NCBI GenBank assembly: GCA_030761205.1
Contig: JAULJL010000018.1
Span: 14,962,501 to 15,026,500, forward strand
Direction: 5' to 3'
Source: Fremontodendron californicum
Taxonomy: Eukaryota > Streptophyta > Magnoliopsida > Malvales > Malvaceae
DNA: 64,000 bases
Part shown: positions 10,785 through 23,339 of the stretch, in pieces
Layout: each line of letters begins with the position of its first letter
How positions within the stretch are numbered: position 1 is the first letter of the stretch
The notes under the pieces: model-generated
The model's database searches: none
Told to the model about the DNA's origin: nothing
What the model saw: only the letters and a program-made list of their open reading frames with translations
Position numbers and translations under genes: made by a program

Positions 10785-13353
10785 TATGTTAGTTGATAGG
10801 TTTGTATTTGCATGACATTTGATTGAATATTTAGTTTAAGTATATCAAGTGTTTGTGAAAATGCCATGATTGTTTGGAACCTTAGGTAATTCGGCTACCT
10901 CATTATTTTGCCTTGTGTTTGCATTTTTGATATGTTAGATGATAGGTTTGCATTTTCATGACATTTGATTGAGTTTGTGGTTTAAGCATGCCTTGTGTTT
11001 GTGTTATTGCCATGCATATTTTAGTTGTTAGGTTTGTTTTATTTTGTCATGCATGTCCATGCATTTTAGACCTAGGTTGCATTAAATGCCATGCAAGTTC
11101 ATTTAGGTCTAGGTCACTATATTGATGCCATGCATTTTTTCATGACATTTACGTTAAAAACCATGCATTTCATGCATCATATTTGCTGTATTTTTCATGC
11201 ATTTCATGTCCATGCCACTTGACTAATGACTTAAGCCAATTAATGGTTCAAAGTCATGCTGTGTTGAGCATACTTGTGGAAAATTAAGGTTTGTCAAATT
11301 GAGTATTCTACCTTTGTGATTTTTCTTACTTAGCCAATTTTTGTCTAACTTTTCAAAAGTCCTAGCTACTGTTTGTGAGTTATTTTATGAGTCTTAAATA
11401 TTTTTACTTTGATTTTTAAATGATTTTATCAAAGGCAAAAATGTATTTTGGCAAAACAGTTTTTTCACCCAGTACTCGTATTTTCCCATTTTTCTGGGCA
11501 TTCATCTTTAATCAAAAAATTAAGATGATTTTTTCCCGTGTATTTTTACATGTCCTGAGTCTCCAGTATTTTTTTTTAGATTTTTTTGAATTTTCAAAAA
11601 TAGGATAAAAAATCGGGGCTTAAAATTGGACAATGAAGTCAGAATTGAATTTGAAGGAAAATCATTTTTCTGTTTTGGTTAAGTTACCTAGAGGGGGTTG
11701 ATTGGGAGATTTAGGTACTGACTTAGGATAGTTTCTAAGCCTTTTTAAACTCTAAAAATGATTTTTTAAGTCTCGGGTTAAGGGTGGTCATGTCCGGGAT
11801 TTTAAACTTAGGAAATTAGAGCCATTTAAAAAAAAAAAGGTTTAGCTAAGTTTTTATTTTTAATCTAAGCTTTTCAAAATTGTTTTCAAACAATCACAAA
11901 GTATTTTGGTTTTAGAATATTTAATTTGACATATTTTCCTAAGATAGCCGGATATCTTTTTAGATATACGGATTTCCTTAATTAAAGGAAAAAATACATT
12001 TTCATGCATTGCATTTTCCATATTCATGCATTTTATATAATAAGTGATTTTTTTTGCTATGATAATTTCTATGCTATTGTTATTATTTTGATTTATATTT
12101 TTGATGTTATATTATTTTATTATATGGTTTTGAATATTTCATGATATCCTATGTTTTTTATTTAGTTATTTTTTGTTATATTATTTAGCATATATTATGT
12201 TCATGCATTATTATTTTCATTTTTATTTCCATGCATATTATATGATAGCATTATTTTATATTCCATGTCATTTAAATTATATGCCATATCATTCATATTT
12301 TCCATGTAATTCAAATTATTTCATTTTATATAGAATATATTATGTTACTTAGGTCATTTCATTTCATGTAGAATATATTATGTTATCTAGGTCATTCCAT
12401 TTAGGATATCTTATGTCATTTAGGATATTTTATTTCATTTAGAATATATCATATGACTTAGGATATTACATTTCATATAGAATATATTATGTTACCTAGG
12501 TCATTTCATTTCATTTAGAATATATCATATAGCTTAGGATATTTCATTTCATTTAGAATATGCTAAGGCATTTAAATTATATCATATCATTTAGGTTGCA
12601 TTATATTATTTAGATTTTGCTATGTCATTTTATTTATGTCATGCATATACATATTCATTTCTTTTAAATATTTTCAAAAAAGATAATGATTTTCAATAAA
12701 ATAAAGATATTCTCGAGTTAAATTAATTCATGAGTTCTCTGCCGGTTTTGCTGGGGAGGATATCATCAATTATCATTAATAACGAAATATCTTCTTTAAA
12801 ATGAGAATGATTCGGAAAGTTTTCCAAATTAATAAATTTTTTTATATTTTGCCACGTTTGTTGGGGAATATAAGAAAACTTTAAATTTATAAATTCCGGA
12901 TCATTTTCAATTAAAAATGGAATTATTTTTCTTTAATGGGAATTAACTTGAAATACTAAATTTAAAACCGACTTTTTTACCGAAATTTGAGATAACACAT
13001 GATTAAAAAGCTACCGTTTTATATGGGCGTTGTGGGGGTGCTAATCCTTCCCTGCACGTAACCGAGTCCCGAACTCGTTTATTTGATTTCTCTGGTTTAA
13101 AACGCAGACTTGAAATTGGTTTTAAAAATGTTTTAATTAATTTTTAAAATATTTTATAAAACCGGTTTTAATAGGTGGCCGATCACACCTAGTTAAAAAA
13201 GATTGGTGGCGACTCCATGTCTTTTTCATGGTCATTTTCAAAACCTTCATCTTTCTAGAGGAATTAAGTCGACTTTTCCTCGGTTTTTTTAATGTCACGC
13301 TTAACGAATAATAAAGTCTTGCGATGAGAGTTGTTATTTTTTAGGTTGTGCCA

Positions 13354-16300
13354 TTCATCTTCATGTTCTTCATTTGTTCTTAGAACAATATTATTTACTT
13401 CTTCGAAATCACCATGAACCAAAAGTCGAGGATTATCAAGATCCTCTGAATCTGTTACAATGGTGGGAATAGGCACATCCATTTGTTGATAAACCCCTTC
13501 AATTAGATCAATTATTTCTCCTGCACGAGATCCAATGTCAAATCTATTCCCAGCCTTTGTTTTGAACACAGCCCACCAATCCCGACATTCCTTTCTATTC
13601 GATGGATAAGAACTGTAATACACTTGTTGACATTGATGAGCTAAAACAAAAGGTTTATTACTAGCAAGTATTGACCTATACTTTATTTCAACAAGCCCGT
13701 TATGAGGATCTACTCGAACTCCTTTATCCGTATCAAACCATCGACATTTAAAAAGTACAACCCGATTTTTCACACCAAAATATTCTAACTCCATAATATC
13801 TAACAATATTCCATAAAAATCATGCGAAAAATCGTTATAACAGTTGTCTTTCACTCATACACTGCTATTCATGGTTTTTCGGTTTTGTCCATAATTTAAT
13901 GTATGGAACTTAAAACCATTAACGAAAGATCCAGAATAACACCAACCCATACGTCCTGAACCATGAGATAACTCAACTATACGGGAGTTATGTTGAATTG
14001 AACCTTGCTGAACCTATGAACAATAACAAAAAACAATATCATAGAATATCAAATTGTATCAAACAATAGCAAACCATTATTTCTTTCACTTACATATTCC
14101 TTAAACCATTTTCTGAATCTAGCTGCACGGACTTTCTCCAACTCTCCATCAGTATTTTTTGGTGTATCGATTTTCACTATCTCACCAAACACCCTAAAAA
14201 TGAATTACAAAATGAGTTACAATATATTTATTATATAAAGTATTGTCAAAATATATAATTAAGCAACGGTAAATCTCTTACTCAATATAAGGTATGACTT
14301 TCTCGCAATTCATTAATACATATTATTTAGTTGCATCGTACTCATCGTGCTCTAGGTAACGGGCCTTTGTTTTTTTTTTTTTTCCAGACCAAAAGATTTT
14401 CCTAGATGTATGAAAATTGAGAGTCGTCTCATCGGATCAACATCTCTTCCATCATCATTTCGGGGCACCCGAGTAAATATTGTTACAACATTTGGTTCAA
14501 AATATAAGGCGCAGAACGATAAAATTTCTTCCATTATATACTCCTCAACTATTGACCCTTCCGCACATGTGAGATTTTTCACTTTTCTATCTAAGAATCA
14601 TAAACAAATAATAAGTTAGCAAATGTTCAATTCAATAGAGTAAATAATCAATAAATTACGTACATCCTTTAGTACCTTTCGAATGGATACATCCATCGAT
14701 AATGGATCGGTCCACCAACTTTTGCCTTATAAGGTAGGTAAATAGGCAAATGTTCTATTGAATAAAAAAACGCGAGAGGAAATATCTTTTCCAACTTGTA
14801 AATGGTCTCAACAATATTGGTTTCCAACAACTCCATCTGGCCGACATGAATTTCTGTAGAGCATAAATCTCTGAAAAATAAGATAGCTCCGTAATTGCAT
14901 ATCAAATTATGTTAGGTACCAAATCTCGAAACACAATTGGAAGCAGTCACTGCATAAAAATATGACAATCATGACTTTTCATGCCATAAAACCTCCCATC
15001 AATCACATTTGCACAACGCCCAATATTCGAGGCAAATCCATCGGGAAGTCTTATTCTTTTATCCATGCACAAACTCTTTTTTGATCTTTCATGTTTAATG
15101 TGTAGCTGGCTTTAGGCTTGTATGTTTTTCCATTGCTTTCCACCAATTCTAATTCCGACCTTCTGTAAAGCAACGATAAATCCATTCTAGCCTTTATATT
15201 GTCTTTTGTTTTGCTTTTGACATCCATCATTGTGTTGAACACGTTATCAAACATGTTTTTCTCAATATGCATCACATCAAATTATGCCGAATGAGATTGG
15301 TAATGCCAATAAGGTAACTCCCAAAAAATACTATTTTTCGTCCAATTATGACATTCCCTAAATCCAATCAACTTCTGTTAACATAATTTACTTCCAAATG
15401 TGATATTGAGAATACAATCTATCCTTTCCACAATTGCCTTTTCGGATAATCGCTCAATTGGAGAGTCATGCTCAACTCTTCGACCAAAATTAACTCTTTG
15501 TCTTCTAAAAGGATGATTTAAAGGTAAGAACTGTCGAAAACAATAAAAAAAAAGCATAGTTTCTTTCCATAATACAATTTGAAAGACTTAACTTCTTCCA
15601 TACAATAAGGACAAGCTAATCATCCGTGTGTGCTCCATCCTGATAACATGCCGTAAGCAGGGAAGTCATTTATCGTCCATAATAATGCAGCCTTTAATAC
15701 AAAATTTTCTTTCCTATGCCTATCATAAGTCGGAACACCATGATTCCACAATAATTTCAACTCATCTATATATCAATGGTCTAAGGAAAACATCAATATT
15801 TTGTCCTGAATTATTCGGACCTGGAATTACCATATTAAGAAGCAAATATGGTTGCTTCATACACATCCATGGTGGTAAATTATATACGCAAAGCATTACC
15901 GGCCAACAAGAGTACAGTTTCGCTGCCTGAGTAAATGGACAAAACCCATCTGCACACAAACCAATCTGACGTTTCGAGATTCCACTACAAAAGATGGATG
16001 CGTACGATTGAAGTCTTGCCAAGCTTCATCATCAACAGGGTGAATCAACACTCCATCATCCCTTCGGTTATGCGCATGCCATGTCATATTCTCAGCTGTT
16101 ACTGTTGACATATATAATCTTTGAAATCTTGAAATCAGTGGCAAATAACAGAGAATCTTATAAGGAATTTTCTTTGACTTCCTAACACTTGATTTGCTTG
16201 GTTTATATCGAGGATGGTCACATACGAAACAAAATTCTAAGTTGACCGACTCGTTATAAAACAACATGCAATTGTTGTTGCATGCATGTATCTTGAGATA

Positions 16301-16960
16301 GTGAAGTCCAAATTTGGCCATTTTCTTCTTCATTCGGTAAAAAATTTCAGGTAAATTATCACTTTGAGGCAACATCCCTTTTATCATAATCATCAAACGA
16401 TTGAAACACGATTCGCTCATGTTAAATTCGGACTTCACATTTAACATTTGTGACACAGCAGATAAAGTTGTGTGTTTTGTACATCCTGACCACAACGGTT
16501 CATCTACTTCGTTCAACAAGGAATAAAAGTTTCTTGAACTTAAATTTGGTTGGTCATCTTCAACCATGGTCTCATCAACATTGTAGTTACCACCTAAATT
16601 GAGATTCGGATTTAGAGCATCCATAACCATTATGGCATAAGGATTATCTCTTTCAACATCACTTATCGTCTCAAGTTCATCATTACGCATCTTTAATGAC
16701 TGACCTTGATGACTTTCACCATGTGCATCCCAAATCAAGTAATTCTCATTAAACCCTCTGTAATAAAAGTGTTTACGCACTACATCAATTAACCGATTAT
16801 TTTGACACCTAACATAAGGGCATCTAATTTTATTGTCTCTTACGTACTCGTTGTGAGCATATGCAAAAGCTAAGAATTTTTCAACTCCATTAAAATACTC
16901 ATTACTAATATATTCATATTTGTCCAACCTTCTATACATCCAAGATTTATCGTGGTCCAT
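13354..16960 (-). pseudogene. TNP2-like CACTA transposase, broken
   Basis: The longest open part starts at 16960 (MDHDKSWMYRRL) and runs to 15896. Its N-terminal 80 residues, with C-x2-C-x3-R and a 'HFYYRGFNENYLIWDAHGE' stretch, match the transposase-associated domain of En/Spm proteins. A frameshift near 15990 moves to the frame with 'GLCADGFCPFTQAAK' and 'YNLPPWMCMK', typical of the Transposase_21 family. Later fragments cover 'MHIEKNMFDNVFNTMMD' (15275-15051), 'CSTEIHVGQMELLE' (14905-14669), 'CAEGSIVEEYIMEE' (14582-14352) and a DUF4216-like region with 'LFKCRWFDT' and 'FVLAHQCQQVYY' (13854 down). Its acidic C-terminus continues across the solo LTR at 8316-8240. At least four stops or frameshifts make it non-functional. 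Confidence 0.88.
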
Positions 16961-17749
16961 TGTCTAAGCCTAAGTAAGCTATCAACAATACAATAAACAC
17001 AATTACAAAATAAACAGAATAAAACAATAAACACAATAACACAATAATCACAATGACAAATAAACACAATAAACACAATAACACAATAATCATAATAACA
17101 TATTATACAATTTAATAACTAAACACATATTATACAATTCCATAATAAACATATTATACAATTCCACAATAACACATATTATACAATTTGATAAATAAAC
17201 TAATAAATAATTAACAGTTAGACAAGTAAAGCACATATTTATTTATAAATAAATATATTTTTTATAAATAAATATATTTTTTATAAATTAGATAATCAAT
17301 TTTTAACAAACACAATAACAAGTAAAACACATATTAATTTATAAATTTAAACAAATATATTTTTTATATAAATATAATTAAAATTTTGAAAATTTAAAAT
17401 TAAATAAAATGAAAAAAAGAAACTTACACCAAGAATTTGATGGTGATGGTGGTTGTCCAAATTTTTTGCACAAACAAAACAAATTTGTTAAATTTATTCC
17501 AACAAAAAAATGAAGAGAAGAGAAGAAAAGAGAAGAGAGAAGAGAAGAAAAGAAAAGAAAAGAAAAGAGAAGGGAGAAGAGAAGAGAAGAGACTTACCAC
17601 GTACGACAGTCGGACGACGACGTGCTCGGACGACAGTCGGTAGGGGTGGGGCTGGGTTTGGTCTCGAGAGGCGCGGGGACGGGGGGGAGAGGAAAAAGAG
17701 AAAATGGAGAAAAGAAAGAAGAAAGAAAGAAAAAGTCGGGCATATTAAA
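16961..17749. other. CACTA 5' region without a gene; purine tract
   Basis: AT-rich DNA with repeated 'aataaacacaataaca' words near 16985-17170, then a GAGAAG-type purine tract at about 17508-17600. Open frames over the tract are low-complexity artefacts. Confidence 0.6.
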
Positions 17750-18354
17750 TATGCCCGAGACTTTTACCGATGGAATTTTCATTTTAACAGATGGAAATTT
17801 TGTCGATAAAAATTTCCACGGTTTTCAAAATAAAATTCCATTGGTATATAGCATTTTTGACGGATATTTCGTTGAAAAATTATTTCTGACGAAAATTCCA
17901 TTAGGTGTACATTACCGACGAAAATTTCGTCGAAAATATATTACCGAGGGAATATCCTATTTCCGACAGAATATCCGTCGAAAATAAATTTTATGATTAA
18001 TTTTTTTAATTTTCTTTTTTAGGTTTATTTAAAATCGTGTTCTTTTTTTTACCGACAGATTAATCCGTCGGTAAAAAACCTCAATCTGTCGGTAATAGTT
18101 TGGCGAGAACCAATTCGATTCCCGCTAAACTATTACCGATGGAAATTACCGACGAAATATTTTAGTCGTAAAAATTTTGTCGGTAATACACAATTTTCGT
18201 CGCTAATGTTCCAAAAATCCGTCGGTAATGGTAAAAAACATTACCGACGAAATTCCATCGGTAATGTTGAACTTTTCGTCGCTAATGTCGATTATTTTAG
18301 ACGAAAATTCTGTCGAAGATAAATTCGTCGCTAAATCTACTTTCTCTTGTAGTG
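17750..18354 (-). repeat. CACTA subterminal repeats and terminal inverted-repeat end
   Basis: Many copies, in both orientations, of a word like TACCGACGAAA/TTTCGTCGGTA fill the region. Two form near-palindromes at 18049-18074 and 18239-18266. The end at 18341-18354 is CACTACAAGAGAAA on the minus strand. In En/Spm such subterminal repeats are the TNPA binding sites. Confidence 0.88.
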
Positions 18355-18367
18355 GTATCATTAAAAG

Positions 18368-18672
18368 TAGACATGCTCAATGGTTGAGCAGCCCGCTCGG
18401 TCCGATATATCCGTACCATATTAGATCGAGTTTGGATAAGAGTTTTAGTGATCCGAGCCAATCCGACTCAGTCCAGATCATTGTTTAACTAATAAAAAAT
18501 TATTCTTTTATTTAAATTTAATTATAAAAATATATAACTATTAATAAAAAATATATATTTTTTTTCTTAATATTATGATCAGTAAATCGGGTCGACAGAC
18601 CGGCTCGGGCCCGCCCAGAACATGGCCTGGGTTAGAATTTTTTTTTTCCGGCCTGACCCATGAGCAACTCTA
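18368..18672. mobile_element. Old hAT-type MITE, GC-rich ends
   Basis: The left end tagacatgctcaatgg and the right end, read in reverse as tagagttgctcatggg, form imperfect terminal inverted repeats. They resemble those of the clear hAT MITE at 63427-63691. No convincing 8-bp TSD remains, so this is an old copy. It lies only 13 bp beyond the CACTA terminus. Confidence 0.55.
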
Positions 18673-19364
18673 AGGGAAAATAACTTAAATTATTCAATAA
18701 AACTAAGTAATAGGCCAATGAAAAAAAAAAACTAAAGTGAATGTTTTCGGATGAAATTGATGACCTTCTTAATTAAAGAATATATTGAAAATCAGGACGT
18801 ATGAATTGATAAGTCTTTTTTATATAATAAAATAATTGAATGATTATTATTAAATAATAGCACAAAAATATTTTTAAATAAATTATTGAATTTTTTCTTA
18901 ATTAAGATATTCATAAATTTTTGTTCACAAAAAGGGGACATGCTGAATGATATGCATATATAATACCAAAAAATGTAAATACTAAATTTTAGAAACACCA
19001 TATTTACTCTAAAAAAGCTATTCAGTGTACTATTAAAAAATTGAATAATGAATATAATTTGCTTGGGTTTTTGGAAAGATTATGATAGCAAACTCTAATA
19101 ATTTCCATGCAATCTACGAACTTGAACCCCTCGCCCTCCCCTCCCCCTCCCCCCAAAAAACGAATATATGAAAAAGTGAGAAGACACAATTTTTAAGTAA
19201 GAGATTTATTTAGACAGAGAAAAAAATAAATGTACCATATCCAAATAAAAACATTTTAAAAGTAAAATCTTAAATATATTAATTAATGTGTAGAAAAGTG
19301 TATTTAAAATAGTTTTGAGAGGAAATTAAAACAGGTAAAACTTGAAGATATACTAATTACGTTT

Positions 19365-19403
<39 letters not shown>

Positions 19404-19409
19404 AGAAGA
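18673..19409. other. Gene-free AT-rich DNA
   Basis: No gene is supported. It contains a C-rich tract at about 19128-19157 and ends in a (TA)n microsatellite at 19369-19400. Confidence 0.6.
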
Positions 19410-19781
19410 GATTTATTTACGTTAGTGTAAAACTAAGTTAATTTTACATATTTTCATAAGTTTTTATATGATTTATGTTTTAACAAATCGACCGTTGGAT
19501 TTAACAATATAATTGTACTCGTCGTGTAAGTAAAGTTTCGAATCGATTCGATATCTCTATCATATGATCGAGAATACTGTTTTTTCAATATATATTTAAC
19601 GGTTGAAAGTTTTTTATATCAAACAAATTGTTAGACATTTTTAATTTACTTGAAATTCGACGTGCATTATCTATGTGAATAAAATATGAAATACAACGAT
19701 CGGATTAAACAAATATAAATTGTATAAAAAGTTATTAAAGTAAGTAAAACTAACTTAGTTGTACATTAGTATAAGTGAATC
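19410..19781. mobile_element. Long-TIR MITE, copy 1 (372 bp)
   Basis: The left end gatttatttacgttagtgta and the right end, read in reverse gattcacttatactaatgta, form inverted repeats of about 40 bp. The interior matches copy 2 at 21599-21972 throughout, including 'cgttggatttaacaatata' and 'actcgtcgtg'. It sits in a TA-repeat tract. The superfamily is not recognised. Confidence 0.8.
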
Positions 19782-21598
19782 CATCATATATATATATATA
19801 TATATATATAAAAGAAAGAGATAGAAACTTAAAGAGAGGAAATATATATATATATATATATATGAGAATATAAATACAAGACATGCCAATATATTAAAAT
19901 GAGAAGCAATTAATAAAAGACTAAGTCAATGACTTTAGATTCGCTCCTAAATAAAATAAATAAATAAATATGTATTCAGTTGGAAATTGGAATATCTGAC
20001 TTTAGATTTTCTGTTCTTTATCTTTATTTCCTTTATCTTTTTATTTAATGATAAAAAGGAAAGAATTTAGGGATATTATATCTTTGTCAGGTCTCTAAAA
20101 GAAAAGATACGTTAAGGAATTGTGATAATTGTTGTAATAATGCAATGATTATCGCCTTAAATTTTGCGAAGTAAGGGCTAAAGCAGTCATCAATGGTAGT
20201 GCTAGTGTCCCAATCACCCGACCCGACGTGGACCCTCTCATTTCCGCCCAGTAAACAACGCGACTGCATTTAATCTGTGTATTTTATATTTTTACGTATT
20301 ATAATTATATTTAAAATTTTATCAATAAATATTTTAAAACTATTTTTTAAAATTATTATATATAATAATATTATCATTCAATATATTAAAAATAATGAAT
20401 AAATTTATCACATATTACATTTAATATAATACTCTTTCTATAAATAGTATATTAATTAATCTTAAAAAATATTTTAAAGACATTAGTTAACAAAATTTTT
20501 ATATTTAAGATATTATATATTTATATAAATTTTGATACGTTAATAATTTATATTATATAAATTTTGACACGTTCGTGCATTTGTGTCTTGTTCGTATTAT
20601 TTTTTATATCCATTTATATTTTGTATCATATTTTAATTATTTTTTATATCATATTTATATCATGTATTCCTATTATATTCAAAGTTGGCATGTATACTCT
20701 CAACCCACACAAAGATTAAATAAACTTCATTCAATTTTGAGAGTTTTTTTCTTTTTTTCTTTTTTTATTGATAAAGATAAGCTTAAGATTTCAGAGTTCA
20801 CATGGAGGCAAATCTTATCCTGAAAGAAATAAATTTTCTTTCATGTACCAAAGTTTTAAAGTAGGATCATGAGTATGTATGTAAATAAAATGAGTAAGAA
20901 GATGTTATCATAGGAACACTTTAACGGTTAAAATTCGATAGTTTAATTTAGTGATTTTGAATTGAAATGTTGAGATAAAAATAATAAGATTTAGGGGGGG
21001 AAGAGTAAGAAGATAGATAAATGAAGCTGTTTTTCTTCAAGTAACCTAACTAATCGATTAAAAAATAATTTTGCAAGCCAATTCCTACCAAAATATTCTG
21101 AGGTAACCAACCCATGATTGACCTACCTTTAATATACACTATATTAATTTTGAATTAAATTTGTATGATCCAGGGGAGCTCACCTTAGATTCTGCTGTTA
21201 TGAGAAAGCAAAACAATTAAAATTTTGATTTAACTATCAAATTGTTAAAAAGCTTAGGAAGGCAAAATGTTTTTTAATTCAAGCAATTCCTCTAACTACA
21301 AGGATATAATTGCATTAAAATAAACATTTAATTGTGGCATTGGCATGTGGTACGAATTTAATAATATTGATTAATCTATGTGGTAGTTTGCTAAACTAAT
21401 TTGAGCTCTTTCAAGATAATGACTGCTTAACCACTCTTGACTCTTGTTAGTGAGTCATTAACCTTTGGCAAACAAAATCCAAGGGCTCTAAGCCAAATTT
21501 TAATTCCAGGAACTGGTTTCGGACCATTTAAAAAAAATAAAAAAAATCATTGAATTATCTCTTACACTAAAAGAAAACACAAAAAGAAATATATATAC
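19782..21598. other. Gene-free AT-rich DNA between two MITE copies
   Basis: (TA)n tracts lie at about 19787-19812 and 19843-19864. No open frame looks like a protein, and I see no RNA gene. Confidence 0.55.
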
Positions 21599-21972
21599 GA
21601 TTCACTTACACTAATGTAAAATTAATTAGTTTTACACGTTTTTATGACTTCGTATACGATTAATATTTTAAACAATCTAACAGTTGGATTTAGCAATATA
21701 ACCGTACTCGTCGTGCACGTAAAGTTTTGAATCGATCCGATATCTCTATTATATCAATAGAGAATACTGTCTTTTTCAATATATATTTAACGATTGAAAT
21801 TTTTTTAAATCGGACAAATAGTTAAACATTTTTAATTTACTCGAAACTGAACGAGCATGATCTACGTGAATAGAGTATGAAATACGGCGATCGGATTAAA
21901 CAAATATAAATCATATAAAAAATTATGAAAATATAAAAAATTAATTTAATTTTACACTAGTGTAAGTGAATC
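21599..21972. mobile_element. Long-TIR MITE, copy 2 (374 bp)
   Basis: The ends gattcacttacactaatgta and, in reverse, gattcacttacactagtgta are near-perfect inverted repeats. The interior is collinear with copy 1, 1.8 kb upstream, with scattered substitutions and no large indel. Confidence 0.82.
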
Positions 21973-23339
21973 CCTTATATTATAGAAACATAAATGTGAA
22001 GGAGAGTTCATTTTAAAAATGTTATTCTTTGTGAGAAACTAATAGATATGGGCTGAGTTTGGACTTGGTTTCGTGTAATATCAACAATTAAGTTGTTACC
22101 TAACCATGTTTATAAGCATGAGAATTATATATATATATATATATATATATTTATCTATAATAAGTAATATAAAAAGATCCATATATATGCATATGTTTTA
22201 CCAATATAATATTTTTTGTACATTTTTCAATGTAATATATTTCCTTATTATCTATAATAAATTAATAAATTGGGCTGGGATTTAGTTGATCTTGAGCTGT
22301 AAGATATTAGTCCAAGCTAGCGTTCAATAAAATATTGGGAGTAAACTTTTTGTCCAAATGCGGCCCAATCCAAAAAAGAAAAGCAATGAATTGTGTTGGT
22401 GGATTTTAAGAAATAAAAACAATACATGAATTTTGGAAGAGTTTTAAGTAAAAAGAAATAAATTCAAGAAATGATAAAGATAGTTGTTTACACTTTACAT
22501 CATAATTTTACACATTGGTTGGATGATTGACATGTGACATTTGATGATAATCTTAAGGGTCTTATGAAGATTTGATCAAAGTAGATATAATTACAAGTAA
22601 GGTTAAAAATTCCTAAAACTCAGCAACTATCCATGATTCTCTTCAAAATATGTAGATCTGAAAGATTTCATTTTTTCAAGAAGTTTTATTCGAAATCAAC
22701 CGTGACAAACAAAAATCAGTCACATGAATAGTTTCGACTTAACTGCAACGAATAGGGGACTAAGTCAATGACCATATGCCTAAATATCAGCAATCTAGAG
22801 GTTGAAGATTAATGGCAAATTTTGTGGAACAGCTCATTATTTGCTGGCAAAAATGGCAAAAAATAAGGAAAACAATTCCTACACTTGTAGTACAAGGTTG
22901 AAAGACCAAGTCAGGTCATCTGCTGCTAAATATCAGATACTAGGGAAATGGATGACAGATGTGGCAGATCTGACGATAAATTTGAATGCAAAAACATGTG
23001 GCATGATCCTACGAAGCACAAACTCTATACGTAGAAGAGTTCAACAACAACAAGGACGATCGATCCTACACAAAGGCTCAACTCAATAGCCCATCGCTAT
23101 ATTCAATCTACTTGTAGTTCTTTCAAGTCTTCTCCAATTTGTTTTAGTTTTTGTTGAGCTCTCCGAGAGCATTTCATTTAACCAACTTTAGTTTGTCGAA
23201 TTGGGTCTTTGTAAACATTCAAGCAATCAACAATTTAAGTAACCCGTCAGCCAGATCAGTCAACCAGAAGGTATCCACACAAAAGCAGTCGATAATATAC
23301 CTTCATTATTTCTAAGAGCAAGAAATCTTTGACCATCTA
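21973..23339. other. Gene-free AT-rich DNA
   Basis: A (TA)n tract lies at about 22126-22151. A 95-codon frame at 22802-23089 has no recognisable motif or gene context and is not called. Confidence 0.5.

Larger units (their letters stand above)
8317..13353 (+). mobile_element. Solo Ogre-type LTR (5.04 kb) with TSD TTCAT
   Basis: It starts TGTAGACACC and ends GGTTGTGCCA (TG...CA). It is flanked by identical 5-bp copies TTCAT at 8312-8316 and 13354-13358. There is no polypurine tract before it and no element interior after it, so it is a solo LTR left by recombination between the two LTRs of a full element. The host sequence on both sides is the same minus-strand TNP2-like reading frame, which resumes in phase after removal of the LTR plus one TSD copy. 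Confidence 0.93.
7046..18354 (-). mobile_element. CACTA (En/Spm) DNA transposon, left end missing, interrupted by a solo LTR
   Basis: The right terminus 18341-18354 reads, on the minus strand, CACTACAAGAGAAA, a classic CACTA terminus, with possible 3-bp target GTA after it. Next to it is about 600 bp of subterminal repeats built on 'taccgacgaaa'. Inside are minus-strand remains of a TNP2-like transposase (13354-16960 plus 8240-8316) and a TNPA-like second gene (7046-8210). The other terminus is not seen: element A's LTR abuts at 7045, so the rest may lie left of element A outside the window. The solo LTR 8317-13353 is a later insertion. All coding parts are broken. Confidence 0.85.

Noticed and set aside
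17437..17809. Lys/Glu/Arg-rich frames over the purine tract
   Set aside because: Low-complexity translation of GAGAAG repeats in several frames.
22802..23089. 95-codon frame as a small host gene
   Set aside because: No recognisable motif, no splice or expression context, and it sits in repeat-rich DNA.
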